Origin: Certhia americana
Taxonomy: Eukaryota; Chordata; Aves; Passeriformes; Certhiidae
NCBI GenBank assembly: GCA_018697195.1
Contig: CM031878.1
Coordinates: 41,610,514-41,674,513, forward strand
Direction of reading: 5' to 3'
DNA length: 64,000 nt
Below, piece by piece: positions 49,558-63,400 of this stretch. The translations under genes were made by a program, and so were the position numbers. The stretch's first letter is position 1; each line of letters opens with the position of its first letter. Under the pieces are notes generated by a model that had not been told where the DNA came from, did not search any database, and saw nothing but the letters and a program-made list of their open reading frames with translations.

Positions 49558-52500
49558 AAGGGAAGTTCTTGATTTTCTTCTTTTTCATTTTAATAAAGGC
49601 CTTGCATTTAACATGGCAAAGAACATCTAAATTTCTGACACAGAAAGTTTTGTTCTCACTTAAATCGACAAAATTCAAAGGTGTGGTTAAGCCGTTTTCC
49701 ACTGTGCTTCCCCTGGGTAACAGGCATGTATGTGATTATTTTAGGGCAGAGGACAGAACTGATCTGCTTTCATTTATCTCCTTAGATATGGGGTCTTAAA
49801 GACTCAGATCCAAAGGTCTTACTCCCTCAACTTTCAAAGCAAAAGAAACAACAAACCTGTTACATTATGATTTAATTAGATGCAGAGTTTTTAGAATTAA
49901 ATTAATTTTAAATATTAACATGTCAAGAAATAAATATCAAATAATATTTTTCCTCTCCTATTTTATCCAGGGATCAGGTGTTTATGACCAGACTTCTCTG
50001 ACTTGTTACTCATCAAGCAGTAGAACATTGGACTCTGTTTACACCACTGCAAAACTGCAAAGGCATTTTATGGAATTTTTTCTGCCAGATGTTGCCCTAT
50101 TCAAAATCTGTACACAGCAAAAGAAACGTAACAGTCAAGTCCTGCCTTCTGGCAAAATGACAAAATAGACATATATTAAATGTCAGCTTTCTAGAGTTTA
50201 CATCACTCACACCCTTCAGTCTACAAGGACCTACAAATTACAGCTGTCGAAGTTTTTGCATAGCCTAAACTTTCAGCTCTAGAGAACCCTTACTTGTCTA
50301 CATTTATTTATATTCTTGGTAATGGAGTGGTTCATTATTTATACTAGCTGTTTAAACAGTAACTGGCTTGTTTTAGGAATTGTGCATTTGTGCAGAGATA
50401 GGCTGTGCATTTTATGTGTCTGAAGGAAATCAAGATTCCTCGACAAAGTAAGTAGAACTAAAATTGTGCAATCATAAGAGTAAAATATTTTTCCATAAAA
50501 TCTTTTGCAATAATTTTTGCAAGCAAAGAATGTACTTCTCACATCTACTAGTCATGTTTTTTTGACTGCTAGGATTTAACATTTTTAAATCTATAAACAG
50601 ACACTGCTACATTTTCAAGTCTCCTTTCATTTTTAGAAATGTGTAACTTTGCTCATGTATAAAGAGCTCTGGAGATGTGTTATGGAAGAGTTATTACCCT
50701 CACACTAAACAATCTCCTAACTGAACTTAAAACCGAGACTGGTGCTCTGCAGACCTTCAAAAATAGAAACGGGTGAACCTTTTCAAATAGGGAGCCTTTA
50801 TATCTTGATGATTCACACATACCTTGAAGATTCCACAGAGGTAGAAACTCTCATATCTCTTATTTGCAACATTTTCAATGCATGTTTCCTTTCAAAATTG
50901 ACAGCATCAAGAGAATTGATCATTATTTTGTAGGCAAGTGGAAACCTGAACAATGTGTGAATGAAAGACAGTGTGTGTTACATTGCAAAGAGAGCATTAA
51001 CATAGGTAGGAATAACCTGCATGTACATAAATATGCACACAGTAAATATTAATTCAGAGTTTTTATCTCTATAGTCCCATTCCTCCAGCATCTTTTAAGA
51101 ATGAACATTTTAAAAGATATTCAGCAATGCGTAAATTTGAATAATTTTCTGAAAACTGGCTCAAAAAGTTAATAAAACAGCGTTCTGGACTCCCCAATTC
51201 AGGCCTTACATGCACTTAACAAGAAGTTAAGGGTTTCATGATAAAACACTGGTAGTGACCATGTGCCCAGCACAAAGATGAGTGTTTATGACCTTGGTGA
51301 GACGGGATTTCCATTTCCTTTAATGAGCCAAGACATCAGACTCACACTCTTAACTCATGCAAACACAGAACCTGCCCCTGGGACAGTAAGTCTGTTTCTG
51401 TGGAAGCACAGGAAAGTAGGCGCGGAGAAGGAGGGAGGAGGGGAGATGGGGACAGGGACTTGTGTAACCAAACCAAGACAGAGATGGCACCCGTGGCTTA
51501 GCTGATCTTCCAGAAAGAAGAGGAAGAAAGTACAACTGTGAAGTTTTACACTGGGAGTTGATGGTGGCACCCCCATTCCCCAGTTCTGGATGGCACTGCA
51601 TGCGTTTTTGGTCCAGAGGCTGACACTGTTGATAGCTCTGACCACTGCAAAATACTCTGTTCTAATTTGCTCTTGATAAAACAATGGGTCTTAAAGGCAC
51701 AAAGCACAGTGTATTTTTCAGAGCAGTTTGGATTTTCAGTTTGGTGGGATGGCAGACACTTGTTACGTCAGCTTCCCTGTCAAAAAATTTTATACTATCA
51801 AAGACAGTAAAACCAGATGCCAACTATACCAGAAATCATCTGTGGTATTTAAAGGCATCTTGTTTATGCCTGTCACTTGCTTCTTCATTAGGTCAACAGA
51901 CACATGTCAGACCTACAGCACATGTGGGCAAAGTTAAAATTTTGCCTTTCTCCACTGAGAGATAGAATGTGATGTTTAGCCAATGGATCACAAAGCAGGC
52001 AAATCTGAAGGGATAGTGGAGCTTGGCTGCTGAGTGAGGAGGAGCATATATACCAGCTGTATGGTCCACATCTGGCTGAGCAGCCACACTCCTTGTCCAG
52101 CGGCACCTACTGCAAATTCACTCTGGCAAACCAAACAGAGCAAAGGGAAGGAAGTCCATATGGAGATGAATTAAACAACATTCAGGATGGAGGAACTGCA
52201 GGATTCTAGAACAGGTTAGATGAAGTGATATATGGGAAATGGGAAAAGAAGCCCCATCAGGAAAAAACCGGAAGCCAGCTGGTAAACAGACTTCTAAGCA
52301 GAACACCTATTCAAGATACCCAGTATAACATCAGCTTCTTTAACCATACCACCTGAACCTCCATTTCTCACATATCAGAGACATGAAGGCTAAAAGTAAC
52401 CCAAGTCTTGGACAGCATTTTAGAAAACAGATGAAACCAAAGGTTAAAGGAGAAAAATAAACATTTGAAATATAATTTGGAGTCACAAATAAAAAGCACT

Positions 52501-55500
52501 TGATGGATAAGACTGAACTTAAGTCCACAACAAAGACATTCATGATCTGAAGTGTACATTGTTTTTATTTTTAATACCAGGTTGAAAAGATTGAATTGGC
52601 ATGAACACTAACACTGAGATGATTTCTAGAAGAATACATTAATAGCTTAATTTATAGATGAGAATGAGAGATGTTCAGGTAAAATACTTTTTAACTACAA
52701 AAACCGTTAAAGGTTGAATGGCTAATCCTCTTCCTGTAGCTTTTCAATTTTTTAATATCTGTGAAAAGCTACTAACTGAAACTCATTTGTTGCAGCTGAA
52801 AAGTGACATTAAGTGCCAGACTGTCATGTCATTAACTCCTGTTTCTGAAAAAACAGCTTGCTAATTCCATAAAGTCATTCAACCTTCTGGTAGCACATGT
52901 GAGGAAACCCAAGCCAACCCGAAGCTTTCCCAGCCACTCTTTCTGAGAGCAGACTGGCAGTAACAGAACCAGAATCAGGGAATGGGGGAACTGCATATGG
53001 CTTTTATCTGATCTCTCAGTCTTTGTCATAAGGAAATGTAATCTGCACACAGAAGATATTACACTCTAGGCAAAATGCCTGTTTATATATCTGCCTCAAT
53101 TCTGAGCAGGCTTTTAGCTGTAATCTACAAGTTCATGAGACCTACACAAGCCAGTTGTCTCACAAGGAGGATAATGGAGCTTCTGCTACTAGAAAGAATG
53201 AGAACATTGTTTTGGGTAAAACAGCCAGGTAAAGACAATTGTTAATTGTATTGCTTATACCATGCAACCAAAGTGCAAGCAGAGAGCAATGAAGACAAAA
53301 GGATTTTAGGGAAGCAGAAACTTTAATGGTTTAATCTTTAGCAGCCCATACTTGCCACTTAATAAAGGAAATAGTTGTAATGAGGAAAGAGTTGTGACTG
53401 ATGTAAGAAACAAGCATTTACTCTTTTTAAATCAACCAGCCCAGATCTTTAAATCTACATGTGCTAGTTTAGTCTTGAAAAAGGATTACAAACCTTCATC
53501 ATTCATTATAAGTTTGTACTCCAGTTATTTTCTTTTGAAAAGCAACTTTATAATAAGTAAACAGTATATTTTAAGCTCATAGCAGCATGCCTCAAAGCAT
53601 CTTCTTTCATTAATACAGTTTGTCGTTTTACAAAAACATATCCTAAAGTTATTTGTATTCTACAGAAAGCTAGAATGTAGGACTTGAAACAGAACAATCA
53701 ACATTTAAGATAAAATACATACATTTCAATTCCAAATGAGGCACTAAATCAGCCAAAGCTTGTTTCTGATGAACTAGTGATAAATTATAGGATTTTCAGT
53801 AATCTTTCAATAAACAAAGTGAACACTGTTCTTCATGCAGAAACTGCTTGTTAAGTCACATATGACATAGATCTGGTATTCTTGCTGGAAAATATGACAT
53901 TGCCTTGATTGTCAGACAGCCTTCTAGAAACACTCAATTTTCCAGCTAGCCTCTGTGTAAGCACACAGTTTAAAAGAAAAATTATGTGATAGAAGTCATA
54001 AACATACAAAGCCCATACCTAGCAATGCAGATCTTGAATGAGTTTTCTATACTCTGGATCAAAGGAGAAAAATACTTTCATAAATACACTGTGAAGGAAG
54101 GAAGAAAGATTACATGAAGCTGGAATTATTTTGCAGAAGAAAATGAAGCCTGTCATCCTGCTCTAACAGGCTGTAAAGACGCCTAACACTAAAACCGGTG
54201 TCTCAGCCATAAGAGGTAAGAGTTCTGCATGGTATTTAGAACAAGACCTGCCTTGCAATGGCAAGCTCCCTAAATGTTTGGCAGGGAAACAGTACCACCT
54301 GCAGTACATGGCAAAGCTTGTTTATTTGTATACAAGGCCAAGATCACAGTCATTGATGAAACATGTCAATTTTAAACACGCTTGTTGAGCAAAAACATGG
54401 TGTATTTACTGCTCTGCTATATAAAGTGTAAATTTGCCATGGCAGGAGTCATTCACAAAATAATCTCAACTATATTGTCTATTTCATCTTTCATACAAAA
54501 CAATTCTCTTGTATAAATGGCACTTTCACAGAATAAAACTACATTCTCCCCCACATCTGTCTGCTTTCAAAGTGATGAGAAAAACTGTGTTTACTGAAGT
54601 AGAAAAAATGTATCATTCCTTTCTATTTAATTTATTTTCTAAAAAATGACACTGTCTCAGATCTCTGAGGGGTCTGGGCAGGGTAGTTTTTTTGGGTTTT
54701 TTTAAATAGCTGCTTTTCAGATATTTATTTTAAAACACTTTGTTTTCAAACAACCTATTTATATTTAAATATTAAAATATTGTATTCTGTACAAAGAAGT
54801 AACCTAGGAAAAACAATTAATTTAAGCTACAAAAAATATTCAGTAGTATTTAAAGCATTCAAGAAAAACCAGATCTCTGAAGAAACTAAAACCAAAGACA
54901 AAGGAACTGGAGCTAAAATAAGCTGAAATGCTAAACCAGCTTTTGATAGAAACATACTGTTCCACAGGTGCATTGTGATTTCTTGCTTCATTCCAAATTT
55001 CAACTGCTTTATTCAAAGCTGAAAAACCAATTGGGATTTTAAAAGCCAGGAAGCCTTATTTTTCTCTTACAGTCCATGAATAAAAAGGAGGTGAGTGGCT
55101 GAGATCCAGACTTAAAATCTCAAAGTCCATGGTAACGAGAAACAATCAGTTCAATTCACTACTACAGATAAAAACTGTATTTACTAAGTCAATATGTTTC
55201 AAATTAAAAACATATTTTAGGAAAGTAAGTTTCTCTTCTATATGAATATTAAAGACATTTTATTTTACTGTGCTTTCTTCTGACATTTCTTTTATACACA
55301 AATAGCACAACCATGGATAATAAATGCTTACACTAACATGAGAAATGAGAAAACATAATAAATGTATATTAAACCACACTACTGATGGAATGCCTTGCCC
55401 CATCAGGAAAAAAGGGATACTAGTAACATACTCATAAACCTTTAAACTGTTTTAATTACCAAAAACAATAAATATTACCCTAACAAAAACAAACCAAAGC

Positions 55501-56876
55501 AAAATTAAAATAAGAGTGAAAGTAATCATTTTCTGATTTTCCAATTTCAATTATAGTAAAAAGCACTTATACTTTATAATTTTTTTCCACCCTGATTTTT
55601 GTTACATAGAACCTGGAGGAAAAAGGAATGGGTTACACTGCTTAGAAACTGAAGAGCGCAAGATACCATTTTCTTCTTTTAATAAAATATGGCAGCACAG
55701 AGCTGATAGCAGAATTTGCTATTTGGCACCACCCTCCCCATTATCTCAACTTGAAAAAAAACAATAAGAGCTCATTTGTGGTTTAAGACAAATTTGTTCC
55801 CTTTCTCAGGGTATAGGATAAGTATTTTCACTACATCTTTCAAAGAAAGGCATGGCGTACAGGGGGGATGATATACAGAATTTCCCCAAAACTGAAGTAT
55901 ATCAGTAAAAGTGACAAGAGAAGCACTAGCTTACCTACTCTACCTGAGGCCACAAAATTCATTTGCTTTAAAGTCCTGGGGTGGGAGCACAGTAACTGCT
56001 TTGATATTAAAAAACACCTCCATAACTACATAGATGTATAGAGAAAAGACTTCATCAAGTTGCTTTCAATTAAGTCATTTACTGTCAGAAATTCATCTTC
56101 TGTTTCCCTAAGAGAAATGAGGAGGGAGTTGAAAGGGCCTATTTAGGCTACAAGGAGGTGTATTCTGCAGCAGTCAAGATGTCCAGGTGAAGTCAGAACA
56201 CTTTAAATTGATGGTATGGGGCAGATGCCTAGCTGGCACTTGGATTCAGAGAGTTTGATATTAATGAATGTTAGGAAACAGGTTAAGAGAACCATTTAAT
56301 GTAAAATAAAGGCAGAAATTAATGTTTCCTTTTTTTTTCTCTGTACAAACATCTAACAAACTCCTACAGCTGTGTTTATCCGCAGAGGAGAACTAGCTTA
56401 GCCAGCTTTGTAATTACCTGAAAGCCCAGATCACTGGCTCAGTTAATTTGATGCATACCTGATCCCAGTCTGAAGGTCTATATTTTAATCAGGCAGCTAC
56501 ATCACTTAAGCAAATTGTAAGTTGCTTAAGAATGGAAATGGCATGCTGCGATACAATGTAGGTGTTCTTGACCAAAACCACAGTACTAAGAGAAAGGTAC
56601 TAACTTTTTCTCAGCTACTTTGCCAATCCAATCAAACTTTCCTCCACCAAGATTCTCTTCTTTGTTAATATTGATTGACACAAAGTTTGAACACATTTTT
56701 CTATTGTACTGTTTATTGGCACTTACTTAACAGGACGTTTTCCTCACAGTTTTGATCTGTGATAGCAGTTTATTTACAGTTCCACCAGTTCCACTGAAAA
56801 ATTTCACTATCTTCTTAAGATAAAATTACTTCTATTCAAATTAAGAAAGTCCATTCAGACAGCCACCTGGTAAGGC
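49558..56876. other. Intron 1 stretch, no recognised element
   Basis: AT-rich unique-looking sequence. The patch at 51.25-52.30 kb is richer in overlapping short ORFs (up to 109 codons), with no domain or splice-consistent series. 53.6-56.8 kb is almost free of ORFs. Confidence 0.6.
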
Positions 56877-57177
56877 TTCTTCACAAGCCAAAGGCAGGTC
56901 CCTGGACTAATATGAGGAAAGACAGTTTCCATGCCGTTTATCCATCTCTTTCTCCTTATCTCAATAGTTATGTCTCAGAAACATTATCTTCAGTAAGTCT
57001 GCGGTGTCAATCAACAGTAGCTATGAACTTGGGTGGAAAAGTGACCTTGAGTTAAAGAAAATTTAAAGCATCTATCTTCATATTGAAGATTTTCAGCTCC
57101 ACAGCCTGCCAGATGAATTACCTGAAACAAACAAGCACTACACAGCAAGTACATGAGGATTACAGCTATATCAGGTA
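56877..57177 (+). repeat. Dispersed duplicated segment, copy 1 (301 bp, undeleted form)
   Basis: Part A (56877-56923, TTCTTCACAAGCCAAAGGCA to GAGGAAAGAC) and part B (57062-57177, TTTAAAGCATCTATCTTCAT to CTATATCAGGTA) recur in order and orientation at 60182-60340. Here they are separated by 138 bp that is absent from the other copy. I do not recognise a repeat family. A 70-aa minus-strand ORF crosses part B but has no recognisable domain. Confidence 0.9.
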
Positions 57178-57711
57178 TCAACATGGCTTTTACTGCAGAT
57201 GTACCCTCTAGATATGTTGTCAATCCATAAATATTTGCTAATAATAATAATTGCTTATTATAATCATATATGAATAAATTTTAACAACCCTAAGTTAGCA
57301 GGGAAATGCAAGCAACTTAAAAAGACTAATTTGCTCACAAACCAGAACGAGCTACCTGAAAGGTATGAAGCTGATCCTGTTTGGCTATGCTGATATAATT
57401 AGCTCCAGTTGCCTCAGCTCTGATACCATATTAGGTAGTAAAAATTTTGCAAAATGGATAAGAGTGTACTGTTATAAAGACATTTGTATCCACAACCTCC
57501 TCAAGTACCAGTGGCCCTGTAGATATTCCTCTAGCCAGTGGGTGGCCACCCCTGTCCTCCAGCTATTTACTCACAGGATCACAAAAGAGGAAACTGAGGA
57601 CACATGAAGCTGTATTGAAGACAAATGCAGTATGACAAGAGTAAAACCACATTTTTTTGCCTTCTACGCTTTTTACTCTCTGCACCACCATGAGACCCAA
57701 GTACATGCTAA

Positions 57712-57857
57712 AATCACAGAAGAGCAACAACCAGAGAATAGTCCAAGCTGGAATGGACCCACAAGGATCATCTGAGTCCAGCTCTTAAGTCATTGGCTCA
57801 TACACAGATTGAGTCTGTGACTTTGGCATTGTTAGCAATGACTTGAGCTAATCTCAA
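57712..57857 (-). mobile_element. tRNA-Ile-derived SINE with CR1-type tail (TguSINE1-like)
   Basis: Read on the minus strand, this starts with GATTAGCTCAAG (a tRNA 5' A-box region), then TGCTAACAATGCCAAAGTCA (anticodon-arm region of tRNA-Ile). Next come a B-box-like AGACTCAATCT and GTATGAGCCA. It continues as TTAAGAGCTGGACTCAGATG, ATCCTTGTGGGTCCATTCCA and finally CTTCTGTGATTT, the 3' tail shared with CR1-X-type LINEs. This head-plus-tail structure matches my memory of zebra finch TguSINE1. About 15 bases of the D-arm are missing compared with tRNA-Ile, and the B box has substitutions, so it is probably inactive. It has the same orientation as ROR2. Confidence 0.82.
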
Positions 57858-60181
57858 AGGAGTTCTGGCTGCTCCCAGCACTAGGCATTTTGCAGACACT
57901 GCACAATACCAGGAAAATTAACTTCCACTAGAGCAGGAGATGGCTCAGTAGTGGAACTGGCATTTTGGGGCATAGGATGCAGGAACAGAAGAGCGTAGCA
58001 AAGCTCTGAGCAATGCTCTCTGTGCAGTCTGCCTGTTCATCTTGTCCCCTATCCCCAAGCTTGCTTTCCAATCATGTTCATCTTTCCCTTCATCTTCCTT
58101 TACAGAGACCTATGCACTGGCCTTTCTCAGACTCAAGGCTGAGCAGATGAAACACCTAAGTCAGGAAACTCTGGCTTACTGGAGTTCATGCAGCAATAAC
58201 TTTAGGCAATGTGTAGTAGCCTCACTCTCCCATTCACCTTCAGAATTATGCAAAGTAACTGCCTGCACCTTGGAGTTGCAGAGGCTGACAGGAACATATT
58301 GCAGTGAGTTGGAAACCTAGTCAGCTAGCTAGAGAAGAGGTTTGTCCAGTCTTTCTTTCTGCAGGAAAACTGCGATGGTCACAGCATTGTGAAGTGGTGA
58401 CATGGCATCTGACCTAAAACTGTATGACTGAACATCGCTGCAACTGGTAGGAGGCAGGTGCAAGTGGTAAGAGCCTTCTTTTCAGGTATGGAGACAGATC
58501 CTTTTTCTCCAGTACCCAGCACAGAACAATAGAAACTGTGCTGGTCTTCTGTTGGACTGCAAAAAGGAGACCAGGAGCAGAAATATCTGGGAACATGGAT
58601 CTTGCCACATCCAAAAGCAGATGGGAACGTTAAAGTCATCTACAGGTAGGTACAAATGAAATAAACCCTACGCACTCAGTTCACATATATAGCTATGTTT
58701 GTTAAACACAAACCAGAAGTGATAGCAGTATTTGCTTAATCCCAGAACCTATGCAGCTCAGATACATACAGCTAAAGTGAGGTTATGGTGGCTACGTGCC
58801 CTGCATTTGAGGCAGTATGCATTCTTCCACCATCTTCACATTAAAAAAAAAACCAAAAAAACAGGCCACACTTGAGCTAAAATACAAACGTCTGTGAACA
58901 CATTCTACCAAGTGTCTTTATTTACATACATTTTTTTAAATGTGATACTTTCTTGCTGTGACCATGTCTACACGTGACTTAACATGTGGACAGGATCCAC
59001 AACTGATGTCACACTGGTCTAACAGTCAGTGAACCATCACACTTTGATTTTCAGTGTTTTTCCCAAGCATGGATATTCTAAGCATACAAGCCCTGCAGCG
59101 CTGTAATTATGCAGAAGCAACAATATAATTATAATTGCACTAACCAAGCAGAGGCAGTTCTGAGGAAGAAAAGAAATGGCAAAGAACCATCACTATGTAA
59201 CAAAATGGTAAATACAGGATCCAACAATGTAAGTGCAACACACAGTATCTATCTTCTGTCATTCAAGCAGAACATGCCATAGCAATCCAGAAGATCTAAC
59301 TAGAACTCATTTTAAATACACTCAGTTCACTCTATTTAGTACAGATTTCAGGGTTTCTGGTAAAGCAGACTTATTTTCTCTTTCTCTATTTAAAAAGAAC
59401 AGTTTTAAGACACAAAAATGAAAACTTGACCCTTGATAAACACTGCAGAAGCTAAAGGCTGGACTTTAAAAATAAGTCAGCTCCCCTAAACTCCCTTTTC
59501 ACAGCTGCTGAGCAATTGAGAATATGGGAATATTACCACAGGGCTTTTATTTCCAACTGTAAAATTATGCACTGCATCTGCATCTGTATTCAGAAATAAA
59601 AGCTGGAGGATGTAAGATGCTGTGTAATACGGATTTATTGGCTCAAACTGATGCAAGTTTCTTGGAGATTTTGTACTCAATGGTGGCCCTGGTTTTGATC
59701 TCATTTATACCTTTGATTTATGTTTCTATATTCTGAGCAAAGATTTTTCAAAATTCTTTAATGCTGTCTTTAGTACAGATATGTGGTATTTGCAAGTTTT
59801 GTAATCTCTAACACCATCTAAAGAAATCTCAATAAACAGAGAAACTGAGTCTTAGTGTTTGAAACATGTTTTAACTGATATTCAGCAATTTCAGAAAATT
59901 TATTAGAGATCTTTCTGAAAAGATCTCATCATTTATTAGATAAATAGATTCTTAAAAGTATTGACCTGGCTAAACAGGAACATCATTATTAGATATTAAT
60001 TCTGTAATTTTCTATTTTTTAATGAGATTTTAAGCACATTTTTGATCATCTGTTTTCTAAAGACCTAGGAAATACTATGAATCTGGTGCTACGCTACCTC
60101 TGTGAAATGAAAGAAACAAACCAGCTAACTCTTATGTTACTAGGCAGACATTTTCAGGGAACCCATCCCAAATATGAAATG

Positions 60182-60340
60182 TTCTTCACAAGCCAAAGGC
60201 AGGTCCCTGGACTAATATGAGGAAAGACTTTAAAGCATATATCTTCATATTGAAGATTTTCAGCTCCACAGCCTGCCAGATGAATCACCTGAAACAAGCA
60301 CTACACAGCAAGTACATGAGGATTACAGCTATATCAGGTA
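60182..60340 (+). repeat. Dispersed duplicated segment, copy 2 (159 bp, internally deleted)
   Basis: This is near-identical to copy 1 about 3.3 kb away. Visible differences are the 138-bp internal gap after GGAAAGAC (60228), a 4-bp loss in the AAACAAAC region, and a few substitutions (CATATATC for CATCTATC, GAATCACC for GAATTACC). The gap ends are not GT/AG, so a spliced retrocopy is unlikely. High identity implies a recent event. Confidence 0.9.
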
Positions 60341-60384
60341 AATAAAGAGAAGGTGCTTTAAGAAAAGCCTTCTGGGAAAGTGAT

Positions 60385-60448
60385 GTCTTTGGTGAACTCA
60401 GGTACCTCAGAGACACGTCTTTGGTGAGGTCAGGTACCTCAGAGACAG
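60385..60448. repeat. Tandem duplication, 32-bp unit, two copies
   Basis: GTCTTTGGTGAACTCAGGTA then CCTCAGAGACAC (60385-60416) is followed by GTCTTTGGTGAGGTCAGGTA then CCTCAGAGACAG (60417-60448). Each unit contains a GGTACC palindrome. It lies just after copy 2 of the dispersed duplicated segment. Confidence 0.92.
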
Positions 60449-63400
60449 CTCTGTTCTGAATTCAGCTGAGGATATTTGATGAGAGGACCTCAGCTCCTGG
60501 AGTGGAGAGAATAGCAGCATTCAGTTGCTAACATCTGTAGGGACCAGAAAGAAAGCCCCGCGTCTGAGGCAGGTGAAGCCCTGGCCAGCTCAGGCTTATC
60601 ACCAGAGCAGCAGCAAAAGACATAGTATGGACACCCAGAAAAAGGTAACCAAGTCCCAGGCATCAGAAACAAGAAATATTTCTGGATTTCTGGATAAAAT
60701 ACTGGAGCCAGCTCTTCAACAAAAGAACCAGGGTTAAAGACAATTGTGTAACTGAAAATGTGCAAGGACTGTGAAGACACTTAGAAAAACAGATTGAGAC
60801 TGCAGCTCCAGATCGCCCCTTTAATTTGTGGAACAACCTAGGGAATTCAAAAGTTGGCTTATGCCTATCCACTGAATATGATCTCCTAAAATGTGTCTCT
60901 GAATAAACTCCCAGCCTCAGTTTTCAGTTCCCTTCACTGAAACCCAGAGCATGTTTGTAATGCAGGCATGAGGCACCTCTTCACAGTAATGCCATTCAGA
61001 GATGCAGAAAAGTTTCTTTAGACCTTTATATCCAAAATGAAGACAGTAAGGTCCAGGATAGCGATCCAATTCACCTACTTATCACTAGCTTTATGGTCTG
61101 TTCTGTTTAGTTACAAGCAGTGAAAAATTGTGCCATGTTTGCTTTTCAGCTCTTATTTGTTTTCTTTCCTATATTAAACAAAAACAAACAACAATGTAGT
61201 GAGAAAGAGGCAGAAAAAAAAAAAAAAAGTAGTAAAAAGTACCCAAAACCCAAAACATAGTAGTCTGGTAAGAAAATAACTCCCTCACAATAAACCCAGA
61301 CATCTATGTGCTGAAGGGTTAACAAATCCGTTGCTAGCCTTACTTTCCCCAAACAGATGTTCCACACAACATTAAACAGGGGCTAGAAAGAGGGGGGAGG
61401 CAGAGAATGAACTCTGGCGCAATATGGAATTTTTAAAGGCATTTCCTTCTCTGTAAGAGCCAAAAGCTGTGATCACTTAAGTCTTTGCTTTTTTAAATAC
61501 ATATTAATTTTGTAGCTTTTGCAAAACTAAATGAATCCAGTCTTTGAAAACCTCTTTTTTAAAAAAGAAATCAGTTTCCTCAGTCATACTTGAAGTCTGA
61601 GTTTTTTCCAAGAATGCCACCAAAAATGTATATGAATTTCTCTCTCTCAACAATGAATTCTTAAGTGTTCAGGTGTGCAACACTGTTAGAACAGTAACTT
61701 AGTGTTACAGTTTTTAAAACATTCGTATCTAAATAAATTAATTTCACTCAAAAATTAGGAAATTTCTTTATTGTTTGGGGGGATTTTTTTTGCTTGTTTG
61801 TTTTGATTCATTGCTTGGGGTTATTAACTGTGTTGGGCTGGTTGATAATTTTAATTTGCTAAAGATAGTATCAAGCAATGCTAATACAGCTGCCCATTCT
61901 GAAATTCAAATGTTACTTATGAGTATAGAATATTTAAAATTTTATTAATCTGTACTTTTTGGAATGAATAATTTAGGAGTTGATCATGTTTCCAAGTACT
62001 GATCCAGTTTTCTGATAACACAGATGTTTGATATACCTTCCTCTTCCCTTATGTAAAGTCCCTAAATGAAGTATAAATTACCCAGGAAAGTGAACTCCCA
62101 AATGAAATATCTCTTTCACTCCTGAAGAGCTGCAACATGTATCTAAAAACAGAACTTAAAAATGTTAAATATGTTAAAAATGCTTAAAAATCAGAATACT
62201 GTTATTTTCAAGTAGCAGCATACCTCAGAGACCCTTGCTATGGGAGAAATTTCTCATTTATTCCAATAGTAATACATTTGCTGGACTACATGAATTACAC
62301 AAGTTAGAAGGGAAAAAATTCACAATTAATATGAAAGATGTATGTACATTGCACATTGATGGCATTTTCCATGTTCTGTTTTCTCACTTCAAACCTTATG
62401 CCTTTCACATTTAAGAAAATTAATCCTGAAAAACGTCAGCCAGTTTTAACAGGCATAATGGGAGGCAGGTGGTAAATGAAAACAACACTGATAAATTATG
62501 GATGATGTGATAAAAAATTCTTGCTAGGTAAGGCCCCACATTTACCTGTATGTTGAAAGTGTTCACTATAGAACGCAAAAGGACAACCTTTAGTAAGCTA
62601 ATAGTAGTAAATTAATGGTAGTGAACCAGACTGCAATGTAGGAAAAACACAGATAGATTAGTTAAATACTCTGAAGAAAAAGAAAACCTTAAATGCTCAA
62701 AACAACAAAATTATAGTGACATTAGATAATTCTCTTTCAGTGTTGGTGAGGACCCTCATGTAAGTGGGGATTATTTCCAATGCAGATCCTACCTACACAT
62801 AGAGCAGGAACCAACACATCACTTTTGTTCTAACATAGAAAAGGTACATATCCTGGAAAACAAATGGGAATTCTTCTTCTGTTCTGTCTAATGCAATGGT
62901 CAACCCTTTTCAGACAGATTTATTTTTAATTAATTCAATTCCAAAACATTAATGGAATGGAATTTATTGTTTGTTATTTTCCCTTATTAATTTGTCTAGA
63001 AACTATGCTTTCATCTCCCTTAATCAGTTTACTGTGTGTTGGGAATTGATTTGTGTCCCAAGCTTCTCCTCTAACAAAAGAAGCATTTTGTCTCTTTTAC
63101 AACATCGAAGAGTAAAGAATTAAATAATCACTACTGACTTGGCAGTATATGGCACACCTAAGTTCCTGATACTGTAATGCTACTTCAAATGCTACAAGAA
63201 AAACAAGTACACAGATCTGGCAGATAATGATTTAACTAAATCCTCAGAGTCAGAGCTGCATTAAAATTGTGTACTTTCTAGAAAAATAAGTAGTATACTG
63301 TGAACACAGAAGCCATTTTTTTATAATGGACGTACCAAACCTGAAGGACCTGAAGGTCCTTCATTCATAAAAGGGAAACTTTAACATCCAACTCTTAGAA

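Noticed and set aside
60229..60340. Copy 2 of the duplicated segment as a spliced retrocopy of an unknown transcript
   Set aside because: The missing 138 bp has no GT-AG or CT-AC boundaries, and there is no poly(A) tail or target-site duplication, so a deletion is more likely.
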